In this document: in pieces, positions 1-9,618 of the stretch | Numbering within the stretch: position 1 is the first letter of the stretch | Layout of the letters: every line of letters begins with the position of its first letter | Origin: Cognatundibacterium aquatile | GTDB lineage: Bacteria; Pseudomonadota; Gammaproteobacteria; Burkholderiales; Burkholderiaceae_D | NCBI RefSeq assembly: GCF_014699135.1 | Contig: NZ_JACOFT010000001.1 | Coordinates: 868,001 to 932,000, forward strand | Direction: 5' to 3' | DNA: 64,000 bases | Translations under genes and position numbers: made by a program | The notes under the pieces: generated by a model | The model's input: only the letters and a program-made list of their open reading frames with translations | Database searches by the model: none | Told to the model about the DNA's origin: nothing

Positions 1-1330
1 AGACTATATGTCGCCAATGTCTGTGCATTGATACCTTTGACTGCTGCCTGTGTTGCCGTAATGGTCACGCTACCGGATACCAGCGCAGAGACTTTACCAA
101 CGCCATCGATACTCGCGATGGTGGGGTTACTGCTGCTATAGCTGATCGCACCATAACTGCCACCGCTGAGTGTGGAGGTCGCGATATTCGTCAGGCTGTT
201 ACCGATAGTGATTTGCAACGGCCCCGGTTGGCTGAAGCTGAGTACTGGCAATGGTAATGCCGTAACCGTTAAGGCGTAGGTTTGTATAGCCTGTTCGTTC
301 ACTCCGTTCACTGCTGTTTGCGTCGCCGTAATTGTCACTGCCCCTGCATTCAATGTAGTGACTGTGCCGCTGGAATTGACCGTGGCGATGGCGGGATTAC
401 TGCTGCTGTAGCTGATTGCACCATAATTGCCACCGCTGAGTGTGGAGGTCGCGATATTCGTCAGGCTGTTACCTAATGTGACTTGTAACGGACCCGCTTG
501 GCTGAAACGCAGCACAGGTACATCAATAACACTCAGGCTGTATGTCTTTGTCGATAGTCCGTTCACTCTTGTGACAGCTGCCTGTGTTGCGGTAATTGTG
601 ACCGTTCCCGTATTCAGCGTCGTGACGGCGCCGCTGGCGTTGACCGTGGCGATGGTGGGATCGCTACTGCTGTAGCTGATCGTGCCGTAACTGCCGCCAG
701 TCAATGTCGACGTCACAGTATTTGTCAGGCTGTTGCCGACGGTTACTGCGAGTGGGCCAGTCTGATTGAAATTTAAAACGGGGACAGGCACGGGGTTGAC
801 GGTGAGGCTGTAAGTCTTGATCACCTGCGCGTTTATTCCTGTGACAGCTGCCTGTGTTGCGGTAATGGTGACCGTTCCCGCATTCAGTGTCGTGACGGAG
901 CCGCTGGCGTTCACTGTGGCAATGGTGGAGTCACTACTGCTGTAGCTGATCGCTCCATAACTGCCGCCAGTCAATGTCGACGTCACCGTATTTGTCAGGC
1001 TGTTGCCGACGGTTATTGCGAGCGGCCCCGGCTGATTGAAATTTAAAACGGGGACAGGCACGGGATTGACGGTGAGGCTGTAAGTATTGATCACCTGTGC
1101 GTTGATTCCTGTGACAGCTGCCTGCGTTGCGGTAATTGTGACCGTTCCCCCACTCAAGGTAGTGACGGTGCCGCTGGCGTTCACCGTGGCAACGGCGGTA
1201 TTGCTGCTGGTGTAGGTGATCGCACCATAACTGCCTCCGCTGAGCGTTGATGTTGCTGGATTTGTCAGACCATTGCCGGCAGTGATCGGGGGCGGGCTAG
1301 GTTGATTGAAACTCAGAATCTGCGGTGGAG
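1..1330 (-). repeat. Tandem 264-270 bp repeats encoding Big_2 units
   Basis: At least five in-frame copies are visible. The same point of the unit (around TGYGTTGCGGTAATNGTGAC on the plus strand) falls at about 47, 317, 581, 851 and 1121, giving steps of 270, 264, 270 and 270 bp. The copies starting at 571 and 841 agree at roughly nine bases in ten by eye, suggesting recent duplication or conversion. The array continues past the left edge, so the copy number is unknown. Confidence 0.85.
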
Positions 1331-1982
1331 TCACAACAAGGTTGTAGGTCACCGAATATCGACCGGAGCTGCGACTATCCAAAATCATTTCTATTTGGTA
1401 CGTTCCCGTATTTGAAGCAGTGAAATTAAAAGAAGCAGTTTGAGCGGCCGTATTATATTGCCCTTGGCGCGGTTGAACTGAAGCGGGAGTATTTGGACTA
1501 ATATCGTTAACCCTTGCTGTGGAATCGTATGCGAAGCTGATGTTGCAATCGGTGTTTACTGTACAAAAGTAGCTGCTACCTTGGGCTGGGTTAAAACTCA
1601 TGGGCGGCGTTGGAATCACAACAAGGTTGTAGGTCACCGGATATTGAACGGAGTTGGTATCAAATAAAATAATGTCTATTTGGTACGTTCCAGTATTTAA
1701 AGCAGTGAAATTAAAAGAAACAGTTTTAGTTATCCCATTCAACTGCCCTCCGTACCCATTTGCTAGTGAAGCTGGAAAATTCGCATTAAAATTACTAATT
1801 GTTCCAGCGAAGCCGTATGTGAGGCTGATGGTGCAATTGGTGTTTACTGTGCAAGTGTAGTTGCTACCCTGGGCTGGATTGAAACTAATTGGGTCTGCAT
1901 GCACCGGTAGCGCCGTGCTGAGGATGGTGATGAAGAGGCTGGCAAAAGCCAGCCATCTTATCGAAAAGATGCGTTGGAGCAT
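1..1982 (-). CDS. Secreted Big_2 (Ig-like) repeat protein, C-terminus beyond window
   Basis: The frame is open from the ATG at 1982 to the left edge, so about 660 residues are visible and the C-terminus is missing. The N-terminus is a clear signal peptide (basic MLQRIFSIR, hydrophobic core, ALPVHA then D). Two related modules of about 96 residues follow, each starting FNPAQGS and carrying a Cys pair (YTCTVNTNC and YFCTVNTDC). After them come Ig-like units of 88-90 residues with the bacterial Ig-like group 2 signature (VATVNASGTVTTL, then GTVTITATQAAVTGINAQ). Such modules are typical of extracellular adhesins and surface proteins; the ligand is unknown. It is divergent from nothing nearby and has its own upstream region. 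The start is the first ATG ahead of the signal peptide. I am sure of the class, not of the function or anchoring. Confidence 0.8.
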   Translation of the reverse strand, partial: MLQRIFSIRWLAFASLFITILSTALPVHADPISFNPAQGSNYTCTVNTNCTISLTYGFAGTISNFNANFPASLANGYGGQLNGITKTVSFNFTALNTGTYQIDIILFDTNSVQYPVTYNLVVIPTPPMSFNPAQGSSYFCTVNTDCNISFAYDSTARVNDISPNTPASVQPRQGQYNTAAQTASFNFTASNTGTYQIEMILDSRSSGRYSVTYNLVVTPPQILSFNQPSPPPITAGNGLTNPATSTLSGGSYGAITYTSSNTAVATVNASGTVTTLSGGTVTITATQAAVTGINAQVINTYSLTVNPVPVPVLNFNQPGPLAITVGNSLTNTVTSTLTGGSYGAISYSSSDSTIATVNASGSVTTLNAGTVTITATQAAVTGINAQVIKTYSLTVNPVPVPVLNFNQTGPLAVTVGNSLTNTVTSTLTGGSYGTISYSSSDPTIATVNASGAVTTLNTGTVTITATQAAVTRVNGLSTKTYSLSVIDVPVLRFSQAGPLQVTLGNSLTNIATSTLSGGNYGAISYSSSNPAIATVNSSGTVTTLNAGAVTITATQTAVNGVNEQAIQTYALTVTALPLPVLSFSQPGPLQITIGNSLTNIATSTLSGGSYGAISYSSSNPTIASIDGVGKVSALVSGSVTITATQAAVKGINAQTLATYS

Positions 1983-2468
1983 GGCGCGACTTTCAAATAA
2001 ATAGAGCGAAACGGGGAAAAGATGTGTCTGCAACGCCAGCGCATTGATGCACTATCAGAGCTCAATGCGAGCATTGACTGCGGAAAAGTGAGCGGTAAAG
2101 CACAGATGAGGATTCCATTGTACAGTTTTTATTTTTGCAACAATGAAAATTACCACCGAAGTCCCGACAGTGTTGTTTTTTTAAAAATAGACGTATGAGT
2201 ATGTGACTAATACGAAACTGCTGACAGTATCAGGGGATGGTTATGCACGAAGACGCGTTCAAGGCAATTTGCTGAGGGTATTTGAACAATACCGTGAGAT
2301 GACGTCATGTGTGCATCTGGTTGACGTGTAGGTTGGGTGCCGTCTTTATTTTGCCTTGCCGGGGCAATTTTTCGTTAGTCTCAATGAAATACAACGAGGA
2401 CTGCTTTTTTACCTTCACCCGCTCAAGCGAGCAGGTGAAGGCTTCGAACGTATCCGGCTAGTGTTTGC
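1983..2468. other. Intergenic region with one strong inverted repeat
   Basis: No gene is recognised in these 486 bases. The region must hold the promoter of the leftward repeat-protein gene. Near nrdJ's 3' end, CCTTCACC (2412-2419) pairs with GGTGAAGG (2434-2441), and an inner GCTC/GAGC (2421-2424, 2429-2432) closes an AAGC tetraloop. Reading leftward from nrdJ, this hairpin is followed by an A-run rather than a U-run. It is therefore not a canonical intrinsic terminator for that gene, although it may still mark the transcript end. Confidence 0.5.
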
Positions 2469-4973
2469 TCAGCCGCAAGCGCCGACGTAGCCGCAGGAAA
2501 CACAACGGCTGCAGCCGTCGATTTTTTGCAATGCATACGCGCCGCAATCCGGGCATTTTTTTCCACTAGGGATATACGATACCGGCGCAGTTTCCGCGAC
2601 GTAAGTCAGATCATTGACGCCATATTGCTGCAGGCGGGATTTAAATTTCTCAGCCAGTACATGCACCGGAATCTGATTACCGGATGCGTCCAGAAAGCCG
2701 CGTTTCATCAGGATGCGCTGCAATGCGTAGCCGATGGCAGCCACTTCGGATTCGTGGAACAGCGGCGCTTGTGAGCCGTCGTCTTTGGTCAGCATGCCGC
2801 AGCGTACGGTGCCTTTATCCCACACCACTTCACGCATATCGGCCAAGGCTTTTGCAATCGAACCACCAGAGCGCGCCGCCATCGACAGCAGCCGCATGCT
2901 GGCGGAAATCCATTGCTGGCCGTCGTTTTTCTGACCGGCTGGCATGAAGAATTCAAACGGACGTTCTATCGTGATCAGTTCGCCGCCGACCATACCTTGT
3001 ACGTGTATGAAGCTGACGGTCAGGTAGACCGTTTTTTTACCTTCATAGGTGGTGTACTGCACTTTTGAGGTGATCGATTCCAGATCGCCGAAAGGACGTC
3101 CCTCAAACTGCTTGCGCAGCAAATCTTCATCATGCGGCTGATGCGTAACCGTCGTAGCCGTTTCGGTTTCCGGTGTGGTGCTGGCGACAGATAAGACGCT
3201 GCCGAGTATGCTGTTTGGCCGGTAGGTTGCCAGACCTTTGAGTCCGGCGCGCCATGCGTCCATATACAAATTCTGGAAGTCTTCGTATGGATAATCGGCC
3301 GGAACATTCACTGTTTTCGAGATCGCCGAGTCTATGTAAGGCTGCACGACCTGCAGCATTTTCATGTGGTCGCTGGCTGACATATTCAGCGCGGTGACAA
3401 ACTGATGCGGCAATTTGCTGTCGTCGGACACGTCATGTCCCATCGCGCGGTATAAACGCCAGGCGTGATCGGCGACTTCATAGATACGCGCGTCGCCAAC
3501 GGCCATGCGCTTTTTACGGTTATAGACCCATGAAAACGCGGGCTCGATACCATTCGATGCATTGTCGGCGAATGCCAGTGTGATGGTGCCGGTCGGCGCA
3601 ATCGACAGCAGGTGAGAATTGCGCAGACCATTTTTTTCTATGGCTTTACGAACTGCCTTCGGCAGACGTTGTGCGAACTGTCCCGCCAGATATTTCTGGC
3701 TGTCGAACAAGGGGAATGCGCCTTTTTCTTTTGCCAGTTCGGCGGAGGCGAGATACGCCGTATCGCGCAGAACTTCAGATACCTGACGGGCGAATTCTCG
3801 CCCTTCGTCGGAATCGTAGCGTATGCCCAGCATCACCAGAGTGCTACCTATGCCGAGAAAGCCAAGGCCGACGCGTCGCTTTGACATCGCTTCGGCTTTT
3901 TGCAGATCAAGTGGCCATGCGGTGGCATCGAGCACATTGTCGAGCATGCGGGTCGCCACTGTGATGACGGATTTAAATGCATCAAAATCAAAGCTGGTGC
4001 CGAGCGAGAAGGGATTTTTGACGAAACGTGTCAGATTGATAGAGCCGAGGCAGCAGCAGCCATAATCCGGCAAAGGCTGTTCGGCGCAAGGATTGGTCGC
4101 TTCGATTTTTTCACAGTAATACAGATTGTTTTCTGTATTCATGCGTGACAGGAACAGAATGCCTGGCTCTGCATGGTCGTAAGTCGATTTCATGACGACT
4201 TCCCACAGGTCGCGGGCGCGCAGTGTTTCGTAGACCCACAGACCATCTTTACGCTGATAGGCGCCTGCGGCTTTGCGGTCTTCGCTCGGTTCTGCTTTGT
4301 GCACGAGGCAGAAATCTGTGTCGTCAGCAACCGCTTGCATGAACTCATCGGTGACGCCGATTGAGATATTAAAGTTGGTCAGGCCGCCTTCGTCTTTCGA
4401 GCGGATAAATTCCAGAATATCGGGATGATCGCCGCGCAGCACGCCCATTTGCGCACCACGCCGCGCACCGGCAGATTCAACCGTCGAGCATGAGGCATTA
4501 AATACCTGCATGAAGGATACCGGGCCGGAGGCGCGCGAACGTGTACCGCGCACCAGCGCATCTTTCGGGCGAATGCTGGAAAAATCGTAGCCGACACCGC
4601 CGCCGCGCCGCATGGTTTCAGCCGCGTCCGCCAATGCTGCGTAAATGCCGGGTTTGCCATCCGTCGGGCTGGATACAGAGTCGCCGACCGGTTGTACGAA
4701 ACAGTTAATCAGCGTCGCATGTAAATCCATACCGGCCGCGGAATTAATCCGGCCCGCAGGAACAAAACCGTTTTTTTGCGCCCATAAGAATTTTTCTTCG
4801 TAATAGGCCTGCACGTCCGCTTGTTCTACGCTAGCGAGTGCCTTGGCGACGCGTGCCTGCACATCATGAATCGTGGCTTCTTCGCCCTTCGCGTATTTTT
4901 CTAATAAAACATCGAGTGAGATTTCCTGTGGCGCCATGTCAGTGATTCCCGGGAGTTGTGCGTTCGCATTCAT
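2469..4973 (-). CDS. nrdJ: Adenosylcobalamin-dependent (class II) ribonucleotide reductase
   Basis: An 834-residue protein that reduces ribonucleotides to deoxyribonucleotides using B12 to make the thiyl radical. Visible family signatures: the first redox-Cys region [18 protein letters not shown] (about residue 160), the active-site loop [18 protein letters not shown] (about 293; the N-x-C-x-E triad is present), and the phosphate-binding loop [14 protein letters not shown] (about 457). The last 30 residues form a Cys-rich zinc-ribbon tail (KKCPDCGAY, then [14 protein letters not shown]), as in many class II enzymes, where tail cysteines re-reduce the active site. The gene stands alone with about 230 bp before waaA's stop. 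No cobalamin riboswitch could be recognised upstream. The ATG at 4973 has only a weak ribosome binding site. Confidence 0.95.
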   Translation of the reverse strand: MNANAQLPGITDMAPQEISLDVLLEKYAKGEEATIHDVQARVAKALASVEQADVQAYYEEKFLWAQKNGFVPAGRINSAAGMDLHATLINCFVQPVGDSVSSPTDGKPGIYAALADAAETMRRGGGVGYDFSSIRPKDALVRGTRSRASGPVSFMQVFNASCSTVESAGARRGAQMGVLRGDHPDILEFIRSKDEGGLTNFNISIGVTDEFMQAVADDTDFCLVHKAEPSEDRKAAGAYQRKDGLWVYETLRARDLWEVVMKSTYDHAEPGILFLSRMNTENNLYYCEKIEATNPCAEQPLPDYGCCCLGSINLTRFVKNPFSLGTSFDFDAFKSVITVATRMLDNVLDATAWPLDLQKAEAMSKRRVGLGFLGIGSTLVMLGIRYDSDEGREFARQVSEVLRDTAYLASAELAKEKGAFPLFDSQKYLAGQFAQRLPKAVRKAIEKNGLRNSHLLSIAPTGTITLAFADNASNGIEPAFSWVYNRKKRMAVGDARIYEVADHAWRLYRAMGHDVSDDSKLPHQFVTALNMSASDHMKMLQVVQPYIDSAISKTVNVPADYPYEDFQNLYMDAWRAGLKGLATYRPNSILGSVLSVASTTPETETATTVTHQPHDEDLLRKQFEGRPFGDLESITSKVQYTTYEGKKTVYLTVSFIHVQGMVGGELITIERPFEFFMPAGQKNDGQQWISASMRLLSMAARSGGSIAKALADMREVVWDKGTVRCGMLTKDDGSQAPLFHESEVAAIGYALQRILMKRGFLDASGNQIPVHVLAEKFKSRLQQYGVNDLTYVAETAPVSYIPSGKKCPDCGAYALQKIDGCSRCVSCGYVGACG

Positions 4974-5082
4974 TATCAGCTTAATTTCTCAGTGAGGATT
5001 ACAGATTATCGTATCGATTATTGTCGTAAAGCCAGCGCCACTATGATGGGCAGCGCTTCAGTATATGGGGCAGGGGCTGATT

Positions 5083-5104
5083 TGCCTTGATGGGTATCAA
5101 GGCA
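5083..5104. other. Perfect 9-bp inverted repeat upstream of nrdJ
   Basis: TGCCTTGAT (5083-5091) and ATCAAGGCA (5096-5104) flank a GGGT loop, about 110 bp upstream of the nrdJ start and downstream of the waaA stop. There is no U-run on either side, so it could be a Rho-assisted 3' end for the waa transcript or an operator for nrdJ. The dyad does not look like an NrdR box. Confidence 0.45.
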
Positions 5105-5207
5105 GACAAAATCCCTGCCTGTTCATCATTTCTTGTTTCAATTCTTACTGATGCAGTAATTTCGCCAGTAAGTAATTGCTATGCTGAAAAGACCCTGATT
5201 CTGTGAC

Positions 5208-6488
5208 TCAGCTCAGGTATGGTGCCAGAATTGCCATGGTGCGGGCGGTTGCACCCTGATGCTGTAAAAAAAACGCATAGGCATGTTGTCCCATATCGTT
5301 ACGTTTTTTATCATCACCAAGTAAGGCAAGCGCTTCGCGTAGCATACTCCGCGCACCGTCAACCCGCAAAGCGGCACCGGCTGCAATGGCCTGATCGGTA
5401 ATTTCGGAAAAATTAAAGGTATGCAGCCCCGTCAGCACGGCCTTGCCCATGGCACAGGCTTCGATCAGATTATGTCCGCCCAGTGGCACCAGACTGCCAC
5501 CGACGAAGGCGACATCCGCTGCGGCATAGTACATATACATTTCACCCATGGTGTCACCCAGCAATACTTGTACATCGCTGGCAATCGGCGCGACTGTGTC
5601 GTGATCAAGTGTGGAGCGGCGTACATACGCGATGCCACGCGTTTCCAGCATGCCTGCCACCTGATCAAAACGTTGCGGATGGCGCGGTGTGATGATCAGC
5701 AGCGGTTTTTCTGTCAGCAACGGAAACTGTTCCTGAAACGCGGCGAGTATCAGTTCTTCTTCGCCGTCACGGGTACTGGCGCACAAGATGACCTGACGCT
5801 CGCCAAAACTACGGCGTAAGGCTATGCCGCGTTCTGCCATCAGTGCTGGCGGCGTGACATCAAATTTCATATTGCCTGTGACTTGCGGTTCGCTGATACC
5901 CAGTTCACGTAAGCGATCCGCATCCGGATTTGACTGCGCTGCAACCGCGCTGATCGCGTGTGCCGCGGGCAGCATCAGGGCGGACAAACGGCGTGCTTTG
6001 TTCAGCGATTTTTCTGACAGTCGTGCATTCACCAGCGTGACCGGCACCTGCAATTCTTTGCATTGAGCAATCAGATTCGGCCAGACTTCCGTTTCTATCA
6101 GCACGCACAATTGCGGAGAATAATGCCGCAGAAAACGGCGCATCATCCAGTTAATGTCATACGGCAAAAATGCCTGCGTCAGCCGTGACGATACATCGGC
6201 AAACAGCTTGCCGCCGGTTTCACGTCCGGTCGCGGTCATGTGCGTCAGCAGCAGATGATGCTGCGGATACGCATCGAGCAATGCCCGTATCAAAGGCTCG
6301 GCGGCGCGAGTTTCACCAGCCGATACCGCATGCACCCAGATCGTTGCCTGCGTTTGATAAGCAGGGAAAAATCCCAGACGTTCGGCGATATGCTGGCGGT
6401 AACCCGGCTCGCGACGACCACGCCACCAGAGACGGAATACGGCGAAGGGCAGCGATAAACCCCAGACGAAAGAATAAAGAAGGCGCAT
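5208..6488 (-). CDS. waaA: 3-deoxy-D-manno-octulosonate (Kdo) transferase
   Basis: A 426-residue inner-membrane-associated enzyme that transfers Kdo from CMP-Kdo to lipid IVA, the step joining lipid A to the LPS core. The N-terminal hydrophobic stretch (LLYSFVWGLSLPFAVFRLWW) is the usual anchor. The motifs WVHAVSAGETRAAEPLI, CVLIETEVWPNLI and the late FVGGSLVPLGGHNLIEACA donor-site region fit the GT30 family, and the length is normal. It starts 3 bp after the stop of the EamA gene, so it probably ends the LPS transcript. The neighbours waaC and pmm support the LPS core role. Confidence 0.95.
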   Translation of the reverse strand: MRLLYSFVWGLSLPFAVFRLWWRGRREPGYRQHIAERLGFFPAYQTQATIWVHAVSAGETRAAEPLIRALLDAYPQHHLLLTHMTATGRETGGKLFADVSSRLTQAFLPYDINWMMRRFLRHYSPQLCVLIETEVWPNLIAQCKELQVPVTLVNARLSEKSLNKARRLSALMLPAAHAISAVAAQSNPDADRLRELGISEPQVTGNMKFDVTPPALMAERGIALRRSFGERQVILCASTRDGEEELILAAFQEQFPLLTEKPLLIITPRHPQRFDQVAGMLETRGIAYVRRSTLDHDTVAPIASDVQVLLGDTMGEMYMYYAAADVAFVGGSLVPLGGHNLIEACAMGKAVLTGLHTFNFSEITDQAIAAGAALRVDGARSMLREALALLGDDKKRNDMGQHAYAFFLQHQGATARTMAILAPYLS

Positions 6489-6491
6489 GGA

Positions 6492-7391
6492 TTAGTTTTT
6501 TCTGAAATTCACCAGCACGATACCACTGAGTACCATCACGGCGCCAATTGCAAAGCGCGGGCTGACGACATCATTCATCAGCACGACACCCGCCGCGACA
6601 CCAAACAGCGGCGTCAGAAACGAAAACGCAGACAGGCGCGATGCCAGATAGCGGCGCATCAGCCAGAACCATGCCAGATAACTGGCGAAAGCCACCACCA
6701 CACTTTGAAACAACATGCTGATCCAGGCGGTTTGATCCCACGCTGCAAACACATTATCGCCCTGCGCATAGGCAATGACGGTTAAGGCAACAGCTGCACC
6801 GGCGAGCTGATAAAACAGCGTGGTCGTCGGCTCAGCTTCAGATAAGCTCGATTTACGTATCACCACCGTCGTCGATGCCCACAGCAGCGCCGCCAGAATA
6901 CCGAAACTGTCACCGATCAGCATGTCATGCATGGCGCGTGGGTTATTGCCAAACGCGCCGGAAAACGCAATGGCGACGCCACCAAAGGCCATCAATATGC
7001 CCAGCCATTGCCGCGCCTGCAGGCGTTCTGCCGGAATCAGCCAGTGCAGCGCGAGTACCGTGAAGATGGGCGCGGTGTACAAAAACACCGACATGTGTGA
7101 CGCCGTGGTGAAATTCAGACCATACGAGACCGCCAGAAATTCGCCGGCAAACAGCAGACCGGCCAGCAAACCCGGGCGCAGATGCGGGCCGCTGAGTGTG
7201 AACGGAATTTTTCTGAACGAAATTAAAGCGAGCACTAACATGGCGGCAATGCCAGAGCGCAAGCCGAGTTGTAGTGTGGAACTGATAGCATGCGCGGCCA
7301 TTTTGACCGCCACTTGTTGTAAACCCCAGCACAGGCACAGCAGTAACATCAGACCGATGGCGTTGCCGTCGAGGCTCTTGCGGATAGTCAT
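6492..7391 (-). CDS. EamA/DMT-family transporter
   Basis: A 299-residue protein with about ten hydrophobic segments arranged as two EamA halves, as in the RhaT/YdcZ-like drug/metabolite transporter superfamily. Both halves contain the usual inner-membrane helices and short loops (for example LGIMAFGGVAIAFSGAFG near the end of the first half). Substrates in this family cannot be read from sequence: amino acids, sugars and nucleotide-sugar-like compounds are all known. It is sandwiched between an O-antigen glycosyltransferase gene and waaA, so a role in exporting a lipid- or sugar-linked intermediate is possible, but this is inference from position only. Confidence 0.85.
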   Translation of the reverse strand: MTIRKSLDGNAIGLMLLLCLCWGLQQVAVKMAAHAISSTLQLGLRSGIAAMLVLALISFRKIPFTLSGPHLRPGLLAGLLFAGEFLAVSYGLNFTTASHMSVFLYTAPIFTVLALHWLIPAERLQARQWLGILMAFGGVAIAFSGAFGNNPRAMHDMLIGDSFGILAALLWASTTVVIRKSSLSEAEPTTTLFYQLAGAAVALTVIAYAQGDNVFAAWDQTAWISMLFQSVVVAFASYLAWFWLMRRYLASRLSAFSFLTPLFGVAAGVVLMNDVVSPRFAIGAVMVLSGIVLVNFRKN

Positions 7392-7440
7392 GTGGTAAAA
7401 AAGAAAATAATGCAGAAATCTGAAGAAGCAGGACTATACC

Positions 7441-8430
7441 CTAAGTCGCACGGCGGCTGAGTTTCTTGTTCAGCAAGCGCCAGATATGGCTGATGCTGGC
7501 GACCCGTTGTGACTGTATTGCACGGCGTTTGCGCCAGGTGTCCGGCAAGCCGTACAAGGCGTCACGCTTGGCGCGCAGAATGACCTTGCCCTGACCAGCT
7601 TTGATGAAATAGGCAATCGTGATCAGATTCAGCAATATATGCAAAGGCAGACAAAGCCAGAACAGGATGCCGGGCATATTTTTAACGAAAGTCCAGACCA
7701 GATTGCGGTGGCCGTAATACACAGAAAAATCGCTGCGTTTGCCGGTTAATGCCGAGCCGACATGATTGGCAACTGACTCCGGCACATACAAACAGCGGTG
7801 GCCAAGCAACTGGTAGCGAAAGCCGAGATCGATATCCTCGACATAGCAAAAATAATCTTCATCAAAACCACCAATCGCGTCGAACACATCGCGCCGGTAC
7901 AAACCGGCGGCTGCGCAGGTCGAAAAAATTTCCCTGCGTTCTAAAAATGATGGCTGCAATGGCTGACCATGGGCTTCACGCCAGACCAGCCCGCTGACGT
8001 GATACGCGTCACCGACACCGTCGAGCAGGGTACGTGTGTTGGCATCCATCAGGCGGCTACCGAAGATCGCGAATTCCGGCTGCGCAGCGGCCGCATCGAC
8101 TAAGGCTTTGAGCCAGTCCGGTTCCGGAAACGCATCCGGATTCAGCAACGCGATCCACTCGCTGTCGGGCGCTGCCAGTTTGACGGCGAGATTATTTCCC
8201 GCCGCAAACCCGAGATTGCTGCCCGCATGTATCACTTTGACCTGTGGAAATGCCTGTTCTATCGCATGACCGGAGCCGTCGCTGCTGGCATTGTCCACCA
8301 CGATGATTTCATGCGGCTGATAACTTTGCGCACACAGATCGGTGACGCAGCGTTGTAGCAAGTCGCCGCCATTCCAGTTGACGATGACGACACTGACTTT
8401 GGGGGAATGCGGTGAATGAGCGGCTTGCAT
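7441..8430 (-). CDS. GT2 glycosyltransferase (rhamnosyltransferase-like)
   Basis: Family 2 (GT-A fold) glycosyltransferase. It opens with KVSVVIVNWNGGDLLQRCV, followed by a nucleotide-sugar loop (IIVVDNASSDGSG), a DXD-like region (LLNPDAFPEPDW) and the acceptor-side YFCYVEDIDLGFRYQLLGH typical of WbbL/RfbF-type rhamnosyltransferases. A C-terminal hydrophobic segment (ILFWLCLPLHILLNLITIAYF) suggests membrane association. A longer reading frame to 8547 would overlap waaC by 62 bp and adds 39 residues without any conserved content, so the ATG at 8430 is preferred (330 residues). It probably adds a sugar to LPS core or O-antigen; given rfbBACD nearby, rhamnose is a reasonable guess. Confidence 0.85.
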   Translation of the reverse strand: MQAAHSPHSPKVSVVIVNWNGGDLLQRCVTDLCAQSYQPHEIIVVDNASSDGSGHAIEQAFPQVKVIHAGSNLGFAAGNNLAVKLAAPDSEWIALLNPDAFPEPDWLKALVDAAAAQPEFAIFGSRLMDANTRTLLDGVGDAYHVSGLVWREAHGQPLQPSFLERREIFSTCAAAGLYRRDVFDAIGGFDEDYFCYVEDIDLGFRYQLLGHRCLYVPESVANHVGSALTGKRSDFSVYYGHRNLVWTFVKNMPGILFWLCLPLHILLNLITIAYFIKAGQGKVILRAKRDALYGLPDTWRKRRAIQSQRVASISHIWRLLNKKLSRRAT

Positions 8431-8485
8431 GCGGTGATATTCTTTTCGGTTCAAATTGCCGGAGGTGCTGACAGCGGCTGCGTTG

Positions 8486-9472
8486 TCATAGTAACTGCTG
8501 TATTGCCTGTTCGACTTCAGCAACGCCGGGCGGTACGCCATTATCACCGAGGTTGATGATCTTCGGTGACCAGTTTCCTTCGGTTTTCCATTTCGGTGAG
8601 GCGCAGTAAATTTCTATGGTCGGCGTTTCGTAGGCGGCTGCGATATGCGTCAGACCGGTATCGACACCGATCGCCAGCGCGGCTGATTGCGCCAGTATCG
8701 TGGCCTCTTGCATGGAGAGCGCCGGTAACACCGTGGCATTCGGCATGGCGGCGGCCATTGCTACTGCTTCGGCTTTTTCGGCCGGGCTGCCCCACGGCAG
8801 CAGGATAGGTAAATCGTATTGGTACAAATACGCGGCAATCGCTATCCAGTTGTCCCGCGCCCATTTCTTTGCAGCGCCTGCGGTACCGTGGAAAAAGACC
8901 ACGTAAGGTGTCGCCGGTTTCCAACTGGTGTCACCAGCGGGCACACGCAAGCCGAAACTGGCCGGTGTGTTGACAACGTAGCCAGCCGCTGCGGCAGCGA
9001 CCAGACGGCCGCGCAAGACAGCATGGGTGTGTTTGTCGACCGGTACGCTGAGATCATGAAATAGTCGCGAAACGCCTTCGTAACCAGAACCCTCGGTACC
9101 ATTCGCCAGACCGACTTTTTTCCCGTTTGGCGTTTTGCGTGCCATGCCCATGATGAGGCCGGTTTTCAGCAGCCCTTGGGTGTCGAGGATCAGATCGTAG
9201 GCGTCATGCCGTAACTGGCGGTAAAAACCGGCGATTTCTGCGCGTGTTGCGGCCGAGCGCAAACTCTTGCGCCAGCGTCGTAAGGCAAAAGGGATGATGT
9301 GACGCACACCCGGATGAAGACGCACCAGATTCACATAGGCTTCTTCCACCACCCAATCGATCTGCGCATCAGGGAAATGGCGCAGCAGATCATCAACAAC
9401 CGGCATGTTATGCAGCACATCGCCAAGGGAAGAAACACGGACCAGCAGAATTTTCACGGAATTGTCAGTCAC
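8486..9472 (-). CDS. waaC: LPS heptosyltransferase I
   Basis: A 328-residue GT9-family enzyme that adds the first L-glycero-D-manno-heptose from ADP-heptose to Kdo2-lipid A on the cytoplasmic face. It shows the GT9 opening ILLVRVSSLGDVLHNMPVV, the DWVVEEAYVNLVRLHP block typical of WaaC, and the donor-binding segment IGVDTGLTHIAAAYETPTI near the C-terminus. The start is GTG at 9472; a second in-frame GTG five codons later (9457) is also possible, and neither has a good Shine-Dalgarno sequence. Its upstream region carries the paired TACT-G6-AGTA element described separately. Confidence 0.93.
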   Translation of the reverse strand: MTDNSVKILLVRVSSLGDVLHNMPVVDDLLRHFPDAQIDWVVEEAYVNLVRLHPGVRHIIPFALRRWRKSLRSAATRAEIAGFYRQLRHDAYDLILDTQGLLKTGLIMGMARKTPNGKKVGLANGTEGSGYEGVSRLFHDLSVPVDKHTHAVLRGRLVAAAAAGYVVNTPASFGLRVPAGDTSWKPATPYVVFFHGTAGAAKKWARDNWIAIAAYLYQYDLPILLPWGSPAEKAEAVAMAAAMPNATVLPALSMQEATILAQSAALAIGVDTGLTHIAAAYETPTIEIYCASPKWKTEGNWSPKIINLGDNGVPPGVAEVEQAIQQLL

Positions 9473-9535
9473 AAAAGCAGGGACAGATTAAACGAAGAAC
9501 AGAGTAGCCAGAAGCCGAAATTTTGTGCTTTTTTC

Positions 9536-9618
9536 ATATACTCCCCCTCTTTTTTAGTATTTTCGGCTTCATGTCCTTATAAACATTGGGCTGTAGAAAA
9601 TACTGGGGGGGAGTATAT
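9536..9618. promoter_or_regulatory. Paired, inverted TACT-Gn-AGTA operator-like elements
   Basis: The right copy reads TACTGGGGGGGAGTA at 9601-9615, an exact fit to the TACT-G6-N-AGTA pattern known for RcnR-type (CsoR/RcnR/FrmR family) operators. A diverged copy in the opposite orientation lies at 9536-9564, with its two halves pushed 6 bp further apart. The arms pair exactly: ATATACTCCCCC (9536-9547) with 9607-9618, and AGTATTTTC (9556-9564) with 9596-9604. A second inverted repeat, GAAGCCGAAA (9511-9520) with TTTCGGCTTC (9561-9570), overlaps it. The elements sit between pmm and waaC, about 65-145 bp upstream of waaC. No gene for such a regulator is in this window. Confidence 0.55.

Noticed and set aside
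1-1330. Regularly spaced repeats that might suggest a CRISPR array
   Set aside because: The period is 264-270 bp, the whole unit is repeated without unique spacers, and it translates in frame as Ig-like domains.
2401-2445. Hairpin near nrdJ's end as a standard intrinsic terminator
   Set aside because: Read in the direction of nrdJ the hairpin is followed by A, not U.
6820-7398. A 192-codon open frame on the plus strand
   Set aside because: It is antisense to the EamA transporter gene, whose translation has clear membrane segments and family motifs; the plus-strand frame has none.
8431-8547. A longer start for the GT2 gene overlapping waaC
   Set aside because: The added 39 residues are not family-like and would overlap waaC by 62 bp; the GT2 fold begins just after the ATG at 8430.
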